Positions 1 to 8,731 of a DNA stretch of 64,000 bases are shown here, piece after piece. The translations under genes and the position numbers were made by a program. Origin of the DNA: Fibrobacteraceae bacterium (lineage in GTDB: Bacteria > Fibrobacterota > Fibrobacteria > Fibrobacterales > Fibrobacteraceae). Under the pieces are notes generated by a model. It was not told where the DNA came from. It ran no database searches and was given only the letters and a program-made list of their open reading frames with translations. The DNA is taken from contig JAGAKE010000002.1 in NCBI GenBank assembly GCA_017625775.1, forward strand, positions 248,001-312,000, given 5' to 3'. Position 1 is the stretch's first letter. Every line of letters starts with the position of its first letter.

Positions 1-1
1 T

Positions 2-463
2 GTTATTGGAAAATTAGCCGTAGGTCATAACCGAAAATTTCATCATTTTCCTAGAGCTCTCAAAGGCAAAGAAAATGCAGAATTTTCATTTAGTGGTTTA
101 AAAACTTCTGTTTTGCGTTATGTAGAAACTCATTCGCCAGAATACATCCAAGAAAATTTAGGCGATATTTGCGCTTCATTAGAAGAAGCTATTGTAGATA
201 TTTTAGTTTCAAAAACGGTTTGGGCCTTGAAAAAAACAGGAATGAAAACTTTGGTAGTTGGCGGCGGTGTGAGTGCAAACCAACATTTGAGAGAACAATT
301 ACAGAGGTATTGTGTAGGGCGTGGTATTCGTTTGTGTTTCCCTGATCGTTCTTTAAGTACTGATAATGGAGCTATGATTGCCGCTGCTGCTATTCGACGT
401 GAAAAAGAACACGCTCTTTTGAATATTGAAGAAGTTAAGCCATGGATGCCGCTTGCACCATGA
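2..463 (+). CDS. tsaD: tRNA N6-adenosine threonylcarbamoyltransferase TsaD, C-terminal part (5' end outside window)
   Basis: TsaD transfers the threonylcarbamoyl group to A37 of ANN-decoding tRNAs in the cytoplasm. The reading frame is open from the first bases of the window. It shows the family blocks FPRALKG, FSGLKT, then GGGVSAN (nucleotide-binding region of the ASKHA fold) and DNGAMIAAAA near the end, in the order known for TsaD/YgjD/Kae1. About 150 C-terminal residues are present. The first ATG inside the window, at 113, is internal to the protein and is not the start. The stop is followed after 33 bases by a small secreted-protein gene on the same strand. The identification is firm; only the N-terminal half is missing because of the window edge. 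Confidence 0.93.
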   Translation, partial: VIGKLAVGHNRKFHHFPRALKGKENAEFSFSGLKTSVLRYVETHSPEYIQENLGDICASLEEAIVDILVSKTVWALKKTGMKTLVVGGGVSANQHLREQLQRYCVGRGIRLCFPDRSLSTDNGAMIAAAAIRREKEHALLNIEEVKPWMPLAP

Positions 464-496
464 TGAAAATCCGTATATTGTTTGTGTGAGGTTTTT

Positions 497-901
497 ATGC
501 GGATTTCAAAAGAATTTTTAATCGTTAGTTTGATTTTTTTAGCTGATTTTGCATTGGCTACAGAACCCGCTATTTTCCGCCCAGAAAAACGCGCCACAAA
601 AGTAGAAATGGTTGATTCTACTCAAGCGGACAACATTAGATTAAATGTGGATATTTTTGGTGATATTCCAGTCGGTTCTTATTACATTTTTTGGGATAAT
701 GTGGACGTCAGCGATGAAATGAAAAAACTGATGACTACAAGAGATTTTGCTAAAGATGAATTTTTTATGCAAAACATAGACCGTGAAGAATTTGAACAAG
801 AACGAATGCTTTTATTATTTGAAGATCGTAAAAGAGAATTTTTCCGTTTATATCCAGAAGAAGCGTTAAAAGAATTGGAAGAGGAAAAAGCAGATCAATG
901 A
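497..901 (+). CDS. small secreted protein of unknown function
   Basis: I do not recognise this 134-residue protein. It begins with a typical signal peptide (MRISKEF, a hydrophobic stretch, then ALA before TEPAIF), so it should be exported to the periplasm or surface. The mature part has no cysteine and is rich in Glu, Asp and Lys, with an acidic, probably helical C-terminal third. I chose the ATG at 497 because GAGG lies at 488-491, a good distance upstream; an in-frame TTG at 482 has no such site. The last codons overlap the birA start as ATGA, so the two are probably translationally coupled. The position between tsaD and birA does not suggest a role. Confidence 0.75.
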   Translation: MRISKEFLIVSLIFLADFALATEPAIFRPEKRATKVEMVDSTQADNIRLNVDIFGDIPVGSYYIFWDNVDVSDEMKKLMTTRDFAKDEFFMQNIDREEFEQERMLLLFEDRKREFFRLYPEEALKELEEEKADQ

Positions 902-1662
902 TTTCTTCGTTTGAAGATTGGAAAATTCAGGGGCTTTTTGGTGCGCCCTCCGTTTTGTTTGATTCTGTGGATAGCACTCATTTAGAAATGAAACGCCGCT
1001 ATCAAGATTTAATTGATGGCACGGTAATTGTGGCGAATTCTCAAATAGCAGGGCGTGGGCGTCATTTTCGTCAGTGGGTTTCGCCTGCTGAAAAAAATTT
1101 GTATTTCAATATTCTTCTTCCGCTTCATGAAATTCCTTTGAAAAACGCTCCTCAGTTGATGCAAGTCGCTGCTTTGTCCATAGCAGAATTTTTAAATGAT
1201 TCGGGAATATCAGGAATTTTTGTAAAGTGGCCAAATGATATTTGGCATGGAAAAGAAAAATTAGGCGGAGTGATTGCGGAAATTTTGCCTAGTCCTGTTG
1301 AACGGAAATTGTCTTTAGGAATTGGCCTGAATGTCAATGTAAGTGTTTCTGATTTGAGTGGTATTGATAAGCCGGCCACTAGCCTCTCTATTTTGAGTGG
1401 AAAAATTTTAGATCGAGAAAAGTTGTTGATAGACATATTGAAAAAATTAGAGCAAGCCTTTGAAGAATTTCGTAATTTTGGAATTTTACCTTGGTTAGAA
1501 AAATGGCGTAAAATGGCTTGTTTTGTAGGTTCGTCAGCAAGTATTGTGGAAGGGAAAACAAGCATAACAGGAAAAATTTTAGGAATTGAAAATGATGGCA
1601 GTCTTTTGTTTGAAACGGAATCTGGGGTGCGGCGAATTTACTCTGGAGATTTAGAAATATGA
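898..1662 (+). CDS. birA: biotin--[acetyl-CoA-carboxylase] ligase (BirA, class I)
   Basis: This cytoplasmic enzyme activates biotin with ATP and attaches it to the lysine of biotin carrier domains. The 254 residues match the catalytic core: GRGRHFRQW with the Gly/Arg loop that binds biotinyl-AMP (about residues 52-60), NLYFNILL, then VKWPNDI and KLGGVIAE, followed by a short C-terminal SH3-like part. There is no N-terminal helix-turn-helix domain, so it is a class I ligase that should not act as a repressor. The start overlaps the upstream gene and the stop overlaps pflA, both as ATGA. A plausible client pathway in this window is the carboxyltransferase at 57834, which would need a separate biotin carrier. 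Confidence 0.93.
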   Translation: MISSFEDWKIQGLFGAPSVLFDSVDSTHLEMKRRYQDLIDGTVIVANSQIAGRGRHFRQWVSPAEKNLYFNILLPLHEIPLKNAPQLMQVAALSIAEFLNDSGISGIFVKWPNDIWHGKEKLGGVIAEILPSPVERKLSLGIGLNVNVSVSDLSGIDKPATSLSILSGKILDREKLLIDILKKLEQAFEEFRNFGILPWLEKWRKMACFVGSSASIVEGKTSITGKILGIENDGSLLFETESGVRRIYSGDLEI

Positions 1663-2384
1663 ATCAGGGTTACGTTCATTCATTTCACACAGCGGCCGCA
1701 GCAGATGGGCCTGGAGTTCGTTTTGCAATATTTCTAAGCGGTTGCCCTTTTCGTTGCAAGTATTGTCATAATCCGGATACTTGGGAAATGAAACGAGGAA
1801 CCTTAAAGACAGTAGATTCTTTATTAGATGAAATCAAAAAATATGCGAGTTTTCTTCGTATGGCTGGCGGGCTTACTATTACTGGTGGGGAGCCTTTAGC
1901 ACAATCAGAGTTTGCTTATGAAATTTTTTCTCGTGTAAAGCAAGAATTTAGTTTGCACACGGCTCTAGATACTCAAGGTTTCCTTGCTGGAACTTTGCCT
2001 GATACTTATTTTGAACCTATTGATCTTATATTGCTTGATATTAAAGAAATGAATCCTGAACGTCATCGAGCATTGACTGGTAAAGAATTGCAGCCAACAT
2101 TAGATTTTGCTTTGCGATTAAAACGTTTAAATAAAAAAGTTTGGTTGCGTTATGTTCTTGTTCCTGGCTTAACCGATTTTGCTGAAGATATTGAAGCTTT
2201 GGCAGAATTCATTCGTCCGCTTTCTAATATAGAACGCGTAGATGTTTTACCCTTTCACAATATGGCTCTTCATAAGTGGGAAGAACTTCAATTTCCTTAT
2301 GAATTAAAAAATCAGCGTTCTCCAACGCAAGAAGAAGTAAAAAAAGTTCAAGAATTTTTAAACTCAGCTATTTCTACTCATTAA
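1659..2384 (+). CDS. pflA: pyruvate formate-lyase activating enzyme (radical SAM)
   Basis: A radical-SAM enzyme that makes the glycyl radical on pyruvate formate-lyase under anaerobic conditions. The 241 residues carry the CxxxCxxC cluster motif in GCPFRCKYCHNPDTW near residues 30-44, the GGE motif in TITGGEPL, and the length of PflA-type activases. The DGPGVRFAIF block just before the cysteines is characteristic of glycyl-radical activases. No extra ferredoxin-like [4Fe-4S] insert is visible, which favours PFL over other glycyl-radical enzymes. The gene overlaps birA by ATGA and is followed by a strong hairpin. The lyase gene itself is not in the window. Function as activase is firm; the exact target is inferred. 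Confidence 0.9.
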   Translation: MNQGYVHSFHTAAAADGPGVRFAIFLSGCPFRCKYCHNPDTWEMKRGTLKTVDSLLDEIKKYASFLRMAGGLTITGGEPLAQSEFAYEIFSRVKQEFSLHTALDTQGFLAGTLPDTYFEPIDLILLDIKEMNPERHRALTGKELQPTLDFALRLKRLNKKVWLRYVLVPGLTDFAEDIEALAEFIRPLSNIERVDVLPFHNMALHKWEELQFPYELKNQRSPTQEEVKKVQEFLNSAISTH

Positions 2385-2391
2385 ATTGTAG

Positions 2392-2436
2392 CGATAAAAA
2401 TTAAAGTCCCGCTTTGCGGGACTTTAATTTTTATCG
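2392..2436. terminator. bidirectional hairpin terminator between pflA and the YqeY gene
   Basis: A perfect 45-base inverted repeat with a 21-bp stem and a TTT loop, A-rich on the left and T-rich on the right. It can end transcripts of pflA and of the convergent YqeY gene. The right arm includes the YqeY stop codon. Confidence 0.9.
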
Positions 2437-2880
2437 TAAGGCTTCTTGCACTAGCTGACTTAAATGTTTGGCGTCAAAGCGTCCTTTCGTAATTGGAGAA
2501 AGTTCCTTCATCATTTTGCCCATATCTTTTGGAGAAGAAGCTCCTAACTTTTCTTTTAATTCGGAAATAATCGTTTTCACTTCTTCTTCAGAAAATGGTG
2601 CTGGTAAATACTTGCGGTAGAGGTCTGCAGCTTTCACTTCTTCTGCCGCTTTGTCTTCTCGACCACCATTCTTCAGCATTTCAATGGCTTCGTTTTTTTG
2701 TTTTAAACTTTTAGCCAAAACATCTAAAACAATTTCATCAGAAATTTCTACTCCGGAATTGATAGAAACGTTTTTAATGTCAGAATGTAAAGTACGCAAA
2801 GTACCGAGTGTTTCAGTATCTCGTGCTTTCATTGCTGATTTAATGTCGTCAAGGATTTTTTGTAGTAAATCGCTTGCCAT
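2431..2880 (-). CDS. GatB/YqeY domain protein
   Basis: A 149-residue protein of the YqeY family, related to the C-terminal tail domain of GatB, the amidotransferase subunit that handles Glu-tRNA/Asp-tRNA. The whole length fits the family: a helical N-terminal part with KAMKARD-like SAMKARDTETLGTLR and a C-terminal part with KGRFDAKHLSQLVQEAL, which resembles the GatB tail that contacts tRNA. It lacks the kinase-like catalytic domain of GatB. Its own role is not established; YqeY genes are often found beside rpsU, as here. A hairpin at 2908-2936 between rpsU and this gene suggests partial or full transcriptional separation. Confidence 0.88.
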   Translation of the reverse strand: MASDLLQKILDDIKSAMKARDTETLGTLRTLHSDIKNVSINSGVEISDEIVLDVLAKSLKQKNEAIEMLKNGGREDKAAEEVKAADLYRKYLPAPFSEEEVKTIISELKEKLGASSPKDMGKMMKELSPITKGRFDAKHLSQLVQEALR

Positions 2881-2907
2881 GAAAACTCCTTAGCTTATTT
2901 TAAACAC

Positions 2908-2936
2908 AAAAAGAGGAAGGCCACATGGACTTCCTC
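2908..2936 (-). terminator. hairpin downstream of rpsU
   Basis: On the minus strand GAGGAAG and CTTCCTC pair around a 10-base loop and are followed by five T. It lies between rpsU and the YqeY gene and could end or attenuate the rpsU transcript. Confidence 0.65.
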
Positions 2937-2955
2937 CAAGTAATCATAAAGATGA

Positions 2956-3165
2956 TTAATAAAGACGCTTGCGGTTTTGTTCGGCAAGTTCTTTCAAACG
3001 CTTACGACGAGCAGCAGTTTCTGCGTGCTTACGTACTTCAGAAGGCTTTTCAAAGCGTTGACGCTTCTTAACGTCAGAAATGATACCGTTCTTTTCACAA
3101 GACTTGGTAAAACGCTTAAGAGCTCTTTCAAAAGGTTCGTTGGATTTTACGATAACGCCAATCAC
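2956..3165 (-). CDS. rpsU: 30S ribosomal protein S21, GTG start
   Basis: S21 is a small basic protein of the 30S subunit that lies near the anti-Shine-Dalgarno end of 16S rRNA. The 69 residues show the family core IGVIVKSNEPFERALKRF and the basic C-terminal tail ending in RKRLY. A longer in-frame reading exists to 3204, but the extra residues are not part of S21. I place the start at the GTG at 3163-3165 because AAAGGA lies five bases upstream and S21 proteins begin at this point. The neighbour downstream is the YqeY gene, a frequent pairing. A candidate terminator separates the two. Confidence 0.93.
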   Translation of the reverse strand: MIGVIVKSNEPFERALKRFTKSCEKNGIISDVKKRQRFEKPSEVRKHAETAARRKRLKELAEQNRKRLY

Positions 3166-3264
3166 GGTAATCCTTTGGTTAAAATTAAACTGATTTTTTG
3201 CCAAATATATTTAAGTCCCTAAAAATCGTCAAGGCTATTTAAGTAAAAGTGCGTGCAAAAAAAC

Positions 3265-3285
3265 GCTTTTTTAAAATATAACTTG
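3265..3285 (+). promoter_or_regulatory. candidate promoter of the SPOR lipoprotein gene
   Basis: GC followed by a T run and then TAAAATAT, about 70 bases before the ATG. The same layout occurs upstream of three other genes (see findings). A weak call from pattern alone. Confidence 0.35.
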
Positions 3286-3342
3286 CGATAAATCAAAGAC
3301 TTAAGTATATTTTAGGAGAGAAATAATTTTAGAGGGTTTCTT

Positions 3343-4113
3343 ATGAAATTTTCATTTTTTTCGGTAATTTTGGCTTTTGGGCTCAGTATTGGCTTTTTTG
3401 GCTGTTCTGAAAAAGAAGAAGTTACTCCAGAACTCCCAGCTCCAAAAGCAAAACCTGTAGAAGAAGCTCCAGTTAAGGATGATGATCCTGAACTTCAACC
3501 AATGGTTGCTCCAGCGAAGGCTGTTCCTCAAGCAGAAGAAAAGCAAGTTCCTGCTAAAGAAGAATCAAAAGAAAAAGCAGCTCAAAGTGTTTCCTCTGTA
3601 GTTCCTGCAGAAGAAGGTGAATATGTTATTCAAGTAGGAATTCAACCTTCAAAGAAAAGTGCAGAAACTTTGATTCAAAAGTTACAAGAGAAGGGAATCC
3701 AAGCTTATTCTTCAGCGGTTGAAAATCCTGGCGAATTAGAAGGTACATATTATCGCGTTCGAGTTGGTTTTTTTAAATCCATTCAAGATGCGAATGATTT
3801 TGGGAAAAATAAGTTAGAACCAAACGGTTTTCCATGGTGGGTCGATAATCGCAGTAATGATGCCGTTGGGAATCCCTCGGGGGGAGAATCTCTTTATGAA
3901 GATTATGGTTCTGCAAATAACTTAGAAGAATCTGAAGAACGCGTTTCGGCTACGGTGGCAGAACCTGCTTCTGCGGAAGAAAACGTTCCAATGGAAGAAG
4001 CTGAAGGTCCTATTCCAGATGCGTCTATGGAAGAAACTGAAACGGCTGAAGTTTCGGAAGGAGTGCCAGCTCCGGCAGCGCCAGCTTTAGAGTCTGAAGG
4101 TGAAACCTGGTAA
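3343..4113 (+). CDS. lipoprotein with SPOR domain and long acidic linkers
   Basis: An envelope protein of 256 residues. It has a lipoprotein signal with lipobox IGFFGC (Cys near residue 21), a Pro/Glu/Lys/Ala-rich linker, a SPOR domain at about residues 85-150 (beginning EYVIQVGIQPSKKSAETL), and a long acidic Ala/Glu tail. SPOR domains bind denuded glycan strands of septal peptidoglycan, so the protein probably sits at the division site or the wall, anchored in a membrane. AGGAG-like sequence precedes the ATG. A second SPOR protein lies at 8732, on the far side of the fibro-slime gene. The low-complexity tail has no recognisable fold. Confidence 0.85.
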   Translation: MKFSFFSVILAFGLSIGFFGCSEKEEVTPELPAPKAKPVEEAPVKDDDPELQPMVAPAKAVPQAEEKQVPAKEESKEKAAQSVSSVVPAEEGEYVIQVGIQPSKKSAETLIQKLQEKGIQAYSSAVENPGELEGTYYRVRVGFFKSIQDANDFGKNKLEPNGFPWWVDNRSNDAVGNPSGGESLYEDYGSANNLEESEERVSATVAEPASAEENVPMEEAEGPIPDASMEETETAEVSEGVPAPAAPALESEGETW

Positions 4114-4136
4114 AAATTATTTTTGGGGAATAACGG

Positions 4137-4157
4137 CTCTCTAACGGAGAGTTTTTT
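4137..4157 (+). terminator. hairpin terminator after the SPOR lipoprotein gene
   Basis: CTCTC and GAGAG pair around a five-base loop, followed by six T. A short but well-formed intrinsic terminator. Confidence 0.65.
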
Positions 4158-4294
4158 ATTTGAAAATAATTGATTGTAAGAAAAAAATGATTTTGTTGTA
4201 TATCAAAATTTACAAAAGAATGTTTTAAACGCAGAAACAGTTCTATTTTTCTCACATAATTTCACAAATCAGAAAAAAATTAAAGAAATAAATT

Positions 4295-4357
4295 GCTTTT
4301 TTTTCTAGAATAGCATAAATTTCGGTTGTATTGTGCAATAGGCTGAGTGGTCTATTG
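4295..4357 (+). promoter_or_regulatory. candidate promoter and leader hairpin of the fibro-slime gene
   Basis: A GC-T-run-TAGAAT motif lies at 4295-4310; TTGCTT and TAAATT 17 bases apart in the same stretch also fit a sigma-70 promoter. The leader carries a small hairpin at 4336-4357 (CAATAGG with TCTATTG, one G-T pair). Both calls are from pattern only. Confidence 0.4.
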
Positions 4358-4391
4358 TCTTTGTAAGTATATAAGGAATAGAGAGATTTCT

Positions 4392-7300
4392 ATGTCGATG
4401 ATACATAAATGGAAAGGTGTTCTATTGGGTTCTGCTCTAGCATGTGCTGGGTTAGTTTCTGAAAGTGCTGCTCAAGCTTGTGAAGGAACTGCTTATATAA
4501 AGGTTCCCGCTGAATGGGCCGATGTTAAAATTTATTATGGAAACCAGATCAATGTAGTTCCAGCTACAAGTTATGATGCTGCTACAGGATTTTATGTTGT
4601 AGATTTAGCGACAATTACTGGTAATAATGCAACGACTTTTGTTGTTTTTACTGGGGATGGCAATATTGACTATCCTGGTGTGTTAGGAATCAACGGAACC
4701 GTTTATAACAAAAATTTTACAGGACGCCCTGCTGCTGGTGATATTCCTTGCCCAGGTAAGGGGAATCCAATTTATGTAACAGAACACCCTGCTACTGCAG
4801 GAGCCCCTCTTATTTCAACAGAACCACCTAACGCAAAATATTTTTATGTTTTAATTCCTGAAGATAAGGATTGGCAATCTTCTTTGCCTATGATTAGTAC
4901 GGATGGTGGTGCTACAGGTACGAATTTGATTGCTGACCCTAATCGTTGTGGTTGGTACTTTACGACTTATTTTGGTAGCCAGCCAGTTCCAGATAGCGTA
5001 GTTATTTATCGCGATGACGACCCTACAGATCAAATTGGTATTAATGGACTTTGGGGAACAGAAGAAATAGCGACTCCAATTATGCTTAGGAATATGTTCG
5101 ATTCGTTAGGAGTTACGGAACTCTTCTTTATTCCAGATGATGCTGCTTGGCCAGATGATGGTTCTACTTATGGTTGGTACACAAATGATAATGGTGTAGA
5201 AGGCGTTTGTACTTATACTCTTGCTGCTATTATTTATGACACTGATGTAGCTGTAAATAATCTTTTCTCCGAATATCAAGGTGCAACAGGCCCTTACACA
5301 GAAACTTGTACAGGCGTTCGTCACGGTGTTGTAGCAGATTTGCTAGGTCCAGACAACAAACCGCAGCTTAATGTTGGTAGTTCAAATGCTCTTCAATGCT
5401 TTGGTAATGATCCTGCTTTGTTTAATACTTTGTTTAATTACACTCCAGGTAAAAACGAAGTAGTGTGTTATGATTTGCCATTCTCTCGTGCTGCTGATGG
5501 TCGTTGGTCTTATAACTCTGATGAAGCGGTTACTGGGCCTACCATTGGAGGCTTTTACCCTGTAGAAAATACTACAGATGAAAGCGTTATTACTATAAAT
5601 GGCGTAAAGCAAGGGCCTTTGATGGCTGCTAGAATGAAGCGAAGAGCAGAAGGTCCTGTAGATGTAGCTAAGTTGCCTGCTGGTATCACAAATATTGACT
5701 ATGTATGTAATGGTCCAGGTTGGAATCAAGGAATTGATTGCGAAGGATTCTTTATTTCTGATGATGCTTTAGGCGTTAGTTGGCAATGGGATAAGTCTCC
5801 GACAGGAGGACCTCGTTGGGGCGGAACTGTAAATCGTAACCAACATTTCTGCTTTGAAAGCCATGCTACCTTTACTTATAAACCAGGTCAAGAATTTACA
5901 TTCCGTGGTGATGACGATATTTGGGTCTTTATCGCAGGCAAACTTGCTGTAGATAACGGTGGTGCTCACTTGGCTGCTCCTGCTCATGTGGTGTTAAGTC
6001 AAATCACGGATAAAGATGGCAACCCTCTCATTGCTGGTCAACAATACAACATTGATATCTTCTTCTGTGACCGTCGTACCACTATGTCAAACGTCATTAT
6101 CAAAACAAACATGTATATTAAGCAATCTACTGGTCTTGATATAGCTCCTACAGGTAAAGATCAATCTGGTGGTATTTCTTATGAAGTTTGTTGGGAAAAA
6201 TCTGGCGATTCTGACTGTGCTGCTGTAGCAATGGGGTCAGGAGGTGCTAGTGGCGGAACTCAACGTTTCTGCGGTAAAGATATTGAAACTGCTCTTGGTG
6301 CTGGCGTGATTAGTTATTACATCACTACTCGTGGTGGCGATAAAATTGCTGATTTGCCCGGTGGAAAAGTTTGGTATGGTGGCTTTGATTTAACAGACCC
6401 ATATAACCCCAAAATTAACACCAATAAGGTCGGTGGCTTGAACCCAGGTGCTTATCGTCTTGTTGTAGAAATTCAAGGGAAAAAGACTTATGTTAATTTC
6501 CGCGTAAAAGGTAATTTGGATATTGTAAATCAAACTGTAACGTATCAGCCAGTAACTGGTGACTCAGTAAGCACATTCTACAAACCAGGAACTAAATGGG
6601 AATTTGTTGACAAAGCTCTTGCGGGTACTCGCGTTCCTCTCTATGTTTCCGCAGTAGTAGATGGCGATATTGACCTTCTTTCTGCCGCTGGTCAAAATTA
6701 CTCTTTAACAGTTGCTGCAGGAATGAATATTTATACCACTAAAGATGGTAACGAAGCTGCTGTATTCCCAAGAACGATTGGTGAAACAGGCGTTGATACC
6801 GTTTGGGCTTCTGTGCCGCTTGCTGGTATGACTGCTGCTGTAGAAACAAAAACAGCTCAAGTTCGTTCTAATGTAGCTACCATTGAATTCCATGCTCCAC
6901 AGTTGCAATTTGTGACAAATGTTGAAGAAGATTCTACTGGCGCTATTGCTTCATTCACTCCTGTAACTGGAGACCCAGATTCTTTAGATGGAACTGAATA
7001 CTATAACTGGGTTGGTTCTGATGTGGAACTCTCCTTGCTTGCCATTAACCCAATTACTGGCAAAGCTTGTTCAGAATGTAACTTCAGTGTTGATGCTATT
7101 GATGCATCTCCTCGTATGGAAATTACAGCCTCTGCCTTTGAAGGAGGTTTGGCTACCGTTCGTGTTCGTTCTTTCAAAGAATATATGGATACAACAGCTG
7201 CTTTCACAATGGCTAGTGCGGAAAATCCAACTCTCGTGTTAGCTACTTACACCAATATGAAATTCCGTGAACCACCAGTTCCGTACCCAACACTAGTTGA

Positions 7301-8663
7301 ATTGTATGACTCTCGTGGTGAAGCCGCTCAAACTTCTATGAGAATTCCTACTCCTTATCACGAAGAAAGTAGAGAGTATTTAGATGGTATCGCAGATTCA
7401 ATTTCTATTACTTACCATCGTTCATTCCATAAGGACTCACTCCCGAACTTTATTTGCCTTGAATGGGATGAAGACAAGGAATTTAAGTTGAAAAACTTCA
7501 AATTTGATAGTGAAAAAGGACTTGAATCTTCTGTAAAGAAAGATACTTTGGTCATTTGCTCTGATTCTATTGGTCGTGCACAAATTTTGGCTGCTTATAA
7601 AGATCGCCCAAATGATAGTACACTCGTTTTCGGTGGATTTAAATTCTCTGAAAAGGTAAAGACTGTTGGCGACGGTAAAGTTCGTTCTTGGGCAACCTTT
7701 GAAGATAGAAAGCAAGTTTCTGTGCAATCTTTTGACAGAGGAACGACAGATCGTATTCCTCCAGTTGTTCTAAAAGCTCGTTTATCAACGAACAAGACAA
7801 ACAAGGAATTTGACGATATTCGTTTCGTATTCTCAGAACCACTTGCAGCCGAAGATTCTTCTAAGTTGAAGAATATGCTTGCTTACTATATGCCTTCAGC
7901 AACAGAATATGCTGTTGATGAACGTTATGGCTCTCCAGATGCTGTTCAAAACTTAACTCTTGGTCGTGATTCTGTAACAGTAAGTTATCGTCACTTGCAA
8001 GGTGAAAAGATTTTGAAAACCCCTCAAGTGGGAGACTACGTGCGTTTTGTTGCAACGGCGGTAACTGACACAATGGGTAATAAACCTGTGGCTTACGATG
8101 CAGACATTCCTTCTCCATGGTACACCATTACGGGTGATGTGCGTTCAATTGTTCGTACTATCAAGTATGCCGAAATTGACCCATCTGATCCAGCGGTACA
8201 AAAGAACCTTGAAGATAAGAAAATTGTAACTGTAGCTCTCTTTAGCCCATACGATAGTCTTGGTCGTATTCAGGATTCCTTGCCATATACAGTTGGTCAT
8301 TGGATTCAAACGGATATGGCGAACTTGTTTGAAAAGTACCAAGCTAGTGATCCTGATTTGAAACCAGAAGATGTTGTTCTTAAATTTGAAGTAGATTATT
8401 TCACGAACTTAGGCGGTTTTGTGGCTAATGAAAGTGGTGAAATTAAGTGTACTGACGAAAGTATCTTCGGTGTTGGTGAAAATTGTACCACGAACCCAGG
8501 TTATATTTACGTTGGTTGGAATGGTATTTCAAATGATGGTCGTATCGTTTCTTCTGGCGCTTACGTATCTAAAATGACTTCAGTGTTGAAAGTCGGTAAG
8601 CATAAAGATGCTAAACAAGATCAGACAAATGTATTTGGTATGCGTCGAATCAAGAGAAAATAA
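4392..8663 (+). CDS. large fibro-slime domain surface protein
   Basis: A 1423-residue exported protein. A signal peptide (hydrophobic LLGSALACAGLVS, then AAQA before CEGTAY) is followed by repeated beta-rich modules. At about residues 385-575 is a fibro-slime/PA14-like domain with GGFYPVENTT, RGDDDIWVFIAGKLAVDNGG and a C-terminal FFCDRR block. The fibro-slime family is typical of Fibrobacter and of slime-mould and other PA14 adhesins. The DDD-W-VF and NGG-H residues resemble the calcium/sugar site of PA14 lectins. The C-terminus (GWNGISNDGRIVSSGAYVSK) resembles a FlgD-like Ig module. I start at ATG 4392, after AAGGAA and before a clear signal peptide; the upstream GTG reading is rejected. A role in adhesion to plant cell wall is inferred from the family. 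Confidence 0.88.
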   Translation: MSMIHKWKGVLLGSALACAGLVSESAAQACEGTAYIKVPAEWADVKIYYGNQINVVPATSYDAATGFYVVDLATITGNNATTFVVFTGDGNIDYPGVLGINGTVYNKNFTGRPAAGDIPCPGKGNPIYVTEHPATAGAPLISTEPPNAKYFYVLIPEDKDWQSSLPMISTDGGATGTNLIADPNRCGWYFTTYFGSQPVPDSVVIYRDDDPTDQIGINGLWGTEEIATPIMLRNMFDSLGVTELFFIPDDAAWPDDGSTYGWYTNDNGVEGVCTYTLAAIIYDTDVAVNNLFSEYQGATGPYTETCTGVRHGVVADLLGPDNKPQLNVGSSNALQCFGNDPALFNTLFNYTPGKNEVVCYDLPFSRAADGRWSYNSDEAVTGPTIGGFYPVENTTDESVITINGVKQGPLMAARMKRRAEGPVDVAKLPAGITNIDYVCNGPGWNQGIDCEGFFISDDALGVSWQWDKSPTGGPRWGGTVNRNQHFCFESHATFTYKPGQEFTFRGDDDIWVFIAGKLAVDNGGAHLAAPAHVVLSQITDKDGNPLIAGQQYNIDIFFCDRRTTMSNVIIKTNMYIKQSTGLDIAPTGKDQSGGISYEVCWEKSGDSDCAAVAMGSGGASGGTQRFCGKDIETALGAGVISYYITTRGGDKIADLPGGKVWYGGFDLTDPYNPKINTNKVGGLNPGAYRLVVEIQGKKTYVNFRVKGNLDIVNQTVTYQPVTGDSVSTFYKPGTKWEFVDKALAGTRVPLYVSAVVDGDIDLLSAAGQNYSLTVAAGMNIYTTKDGNEAAVFPRTIGETGVDTVWASVPLAGMTAAVETKTAQVRSNVATIEFHAPQLQFVTNVEEDSTGAIASFTPVTGDPDSLDGTEYYNWVGSDVELSLLAINPITGKACSECNFSVDAIDASPRMEITASAFEGGLATVRVRSFKEYMDTTAAFTMASAENPTLVLATYTNMKFREPPVPYPTLVELYDSRGEAAQTSMRIPTPYHEESREYLDGIADSISITYHRSFHKDSLPNFICLEWDEDKEFKLKNFKFDSEKGLESSVKKDTLVICSDSIGRAQILAAYKDRPNDSTLVFGGFKFSEKVKTVGDGKVRSWATFEDRKQVSVQSFDRGTTDRIPPVVLKARLSTNKTNKEFDDIRFVFSEPLAAEDSSKLKNMLAYYMPSATEYAVDERYGSPDAVQNLTLGRDSVTVSYRHLQGEKILKTPQVGDYVRFVATAVTDTMGNKPVAYDADIPSPWYTITGDVRSIVRTIKYAEIDPSDPAVQKNLEDKKIVTVALFSPYDSLGRIQDSLPYTVGHWIQTDMANLFEKYQASDPDLKPEDVVLKFEVDYFTNLGGFVANESGEIKCTDESIFGVGENCTTNPGYIYVGWNGISNDGRIVSSGAYVSKMTSVLKVGKHKDAKQDQTNVFGMRRIKRK

Positions 8664-8680
8664 ACTGATTTTTCTTACGA

Positions 8681-8707
8681 AGGACTCCTAAACAGGAGTC
8701 CTTTTTT
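8681..8707 (+). terminator. terminator of the fibro-slime gene
   Basis: A perfect 9-bp stem (AGGACTCCT with its complement), AAAC loop and a T run. Confidence 0.9.
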
Positions 8708-8731
8708 ATAGAAAATGCTATTTTTAGTGCT

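Noticed and set aside
130-597. Minus-strand frame of 155 codons over tsaD
   Set aside because: Opposite-strand shadow of tsaD and the small secreted protein; it has no start signal and cuts through two supported genes.
3166-3204. ATG start of rpsU at 3204
   Set aside because: The added 13 residues are foreign to S21, and the GTG at 3165 has AAAGGA at the right distance.
4347-4391. Upstream GTG start of the fibro-slime gene
   Set aside because: It adds residues before a complete signal peptide; the ATG at 4392 has AAGGAA upstream.
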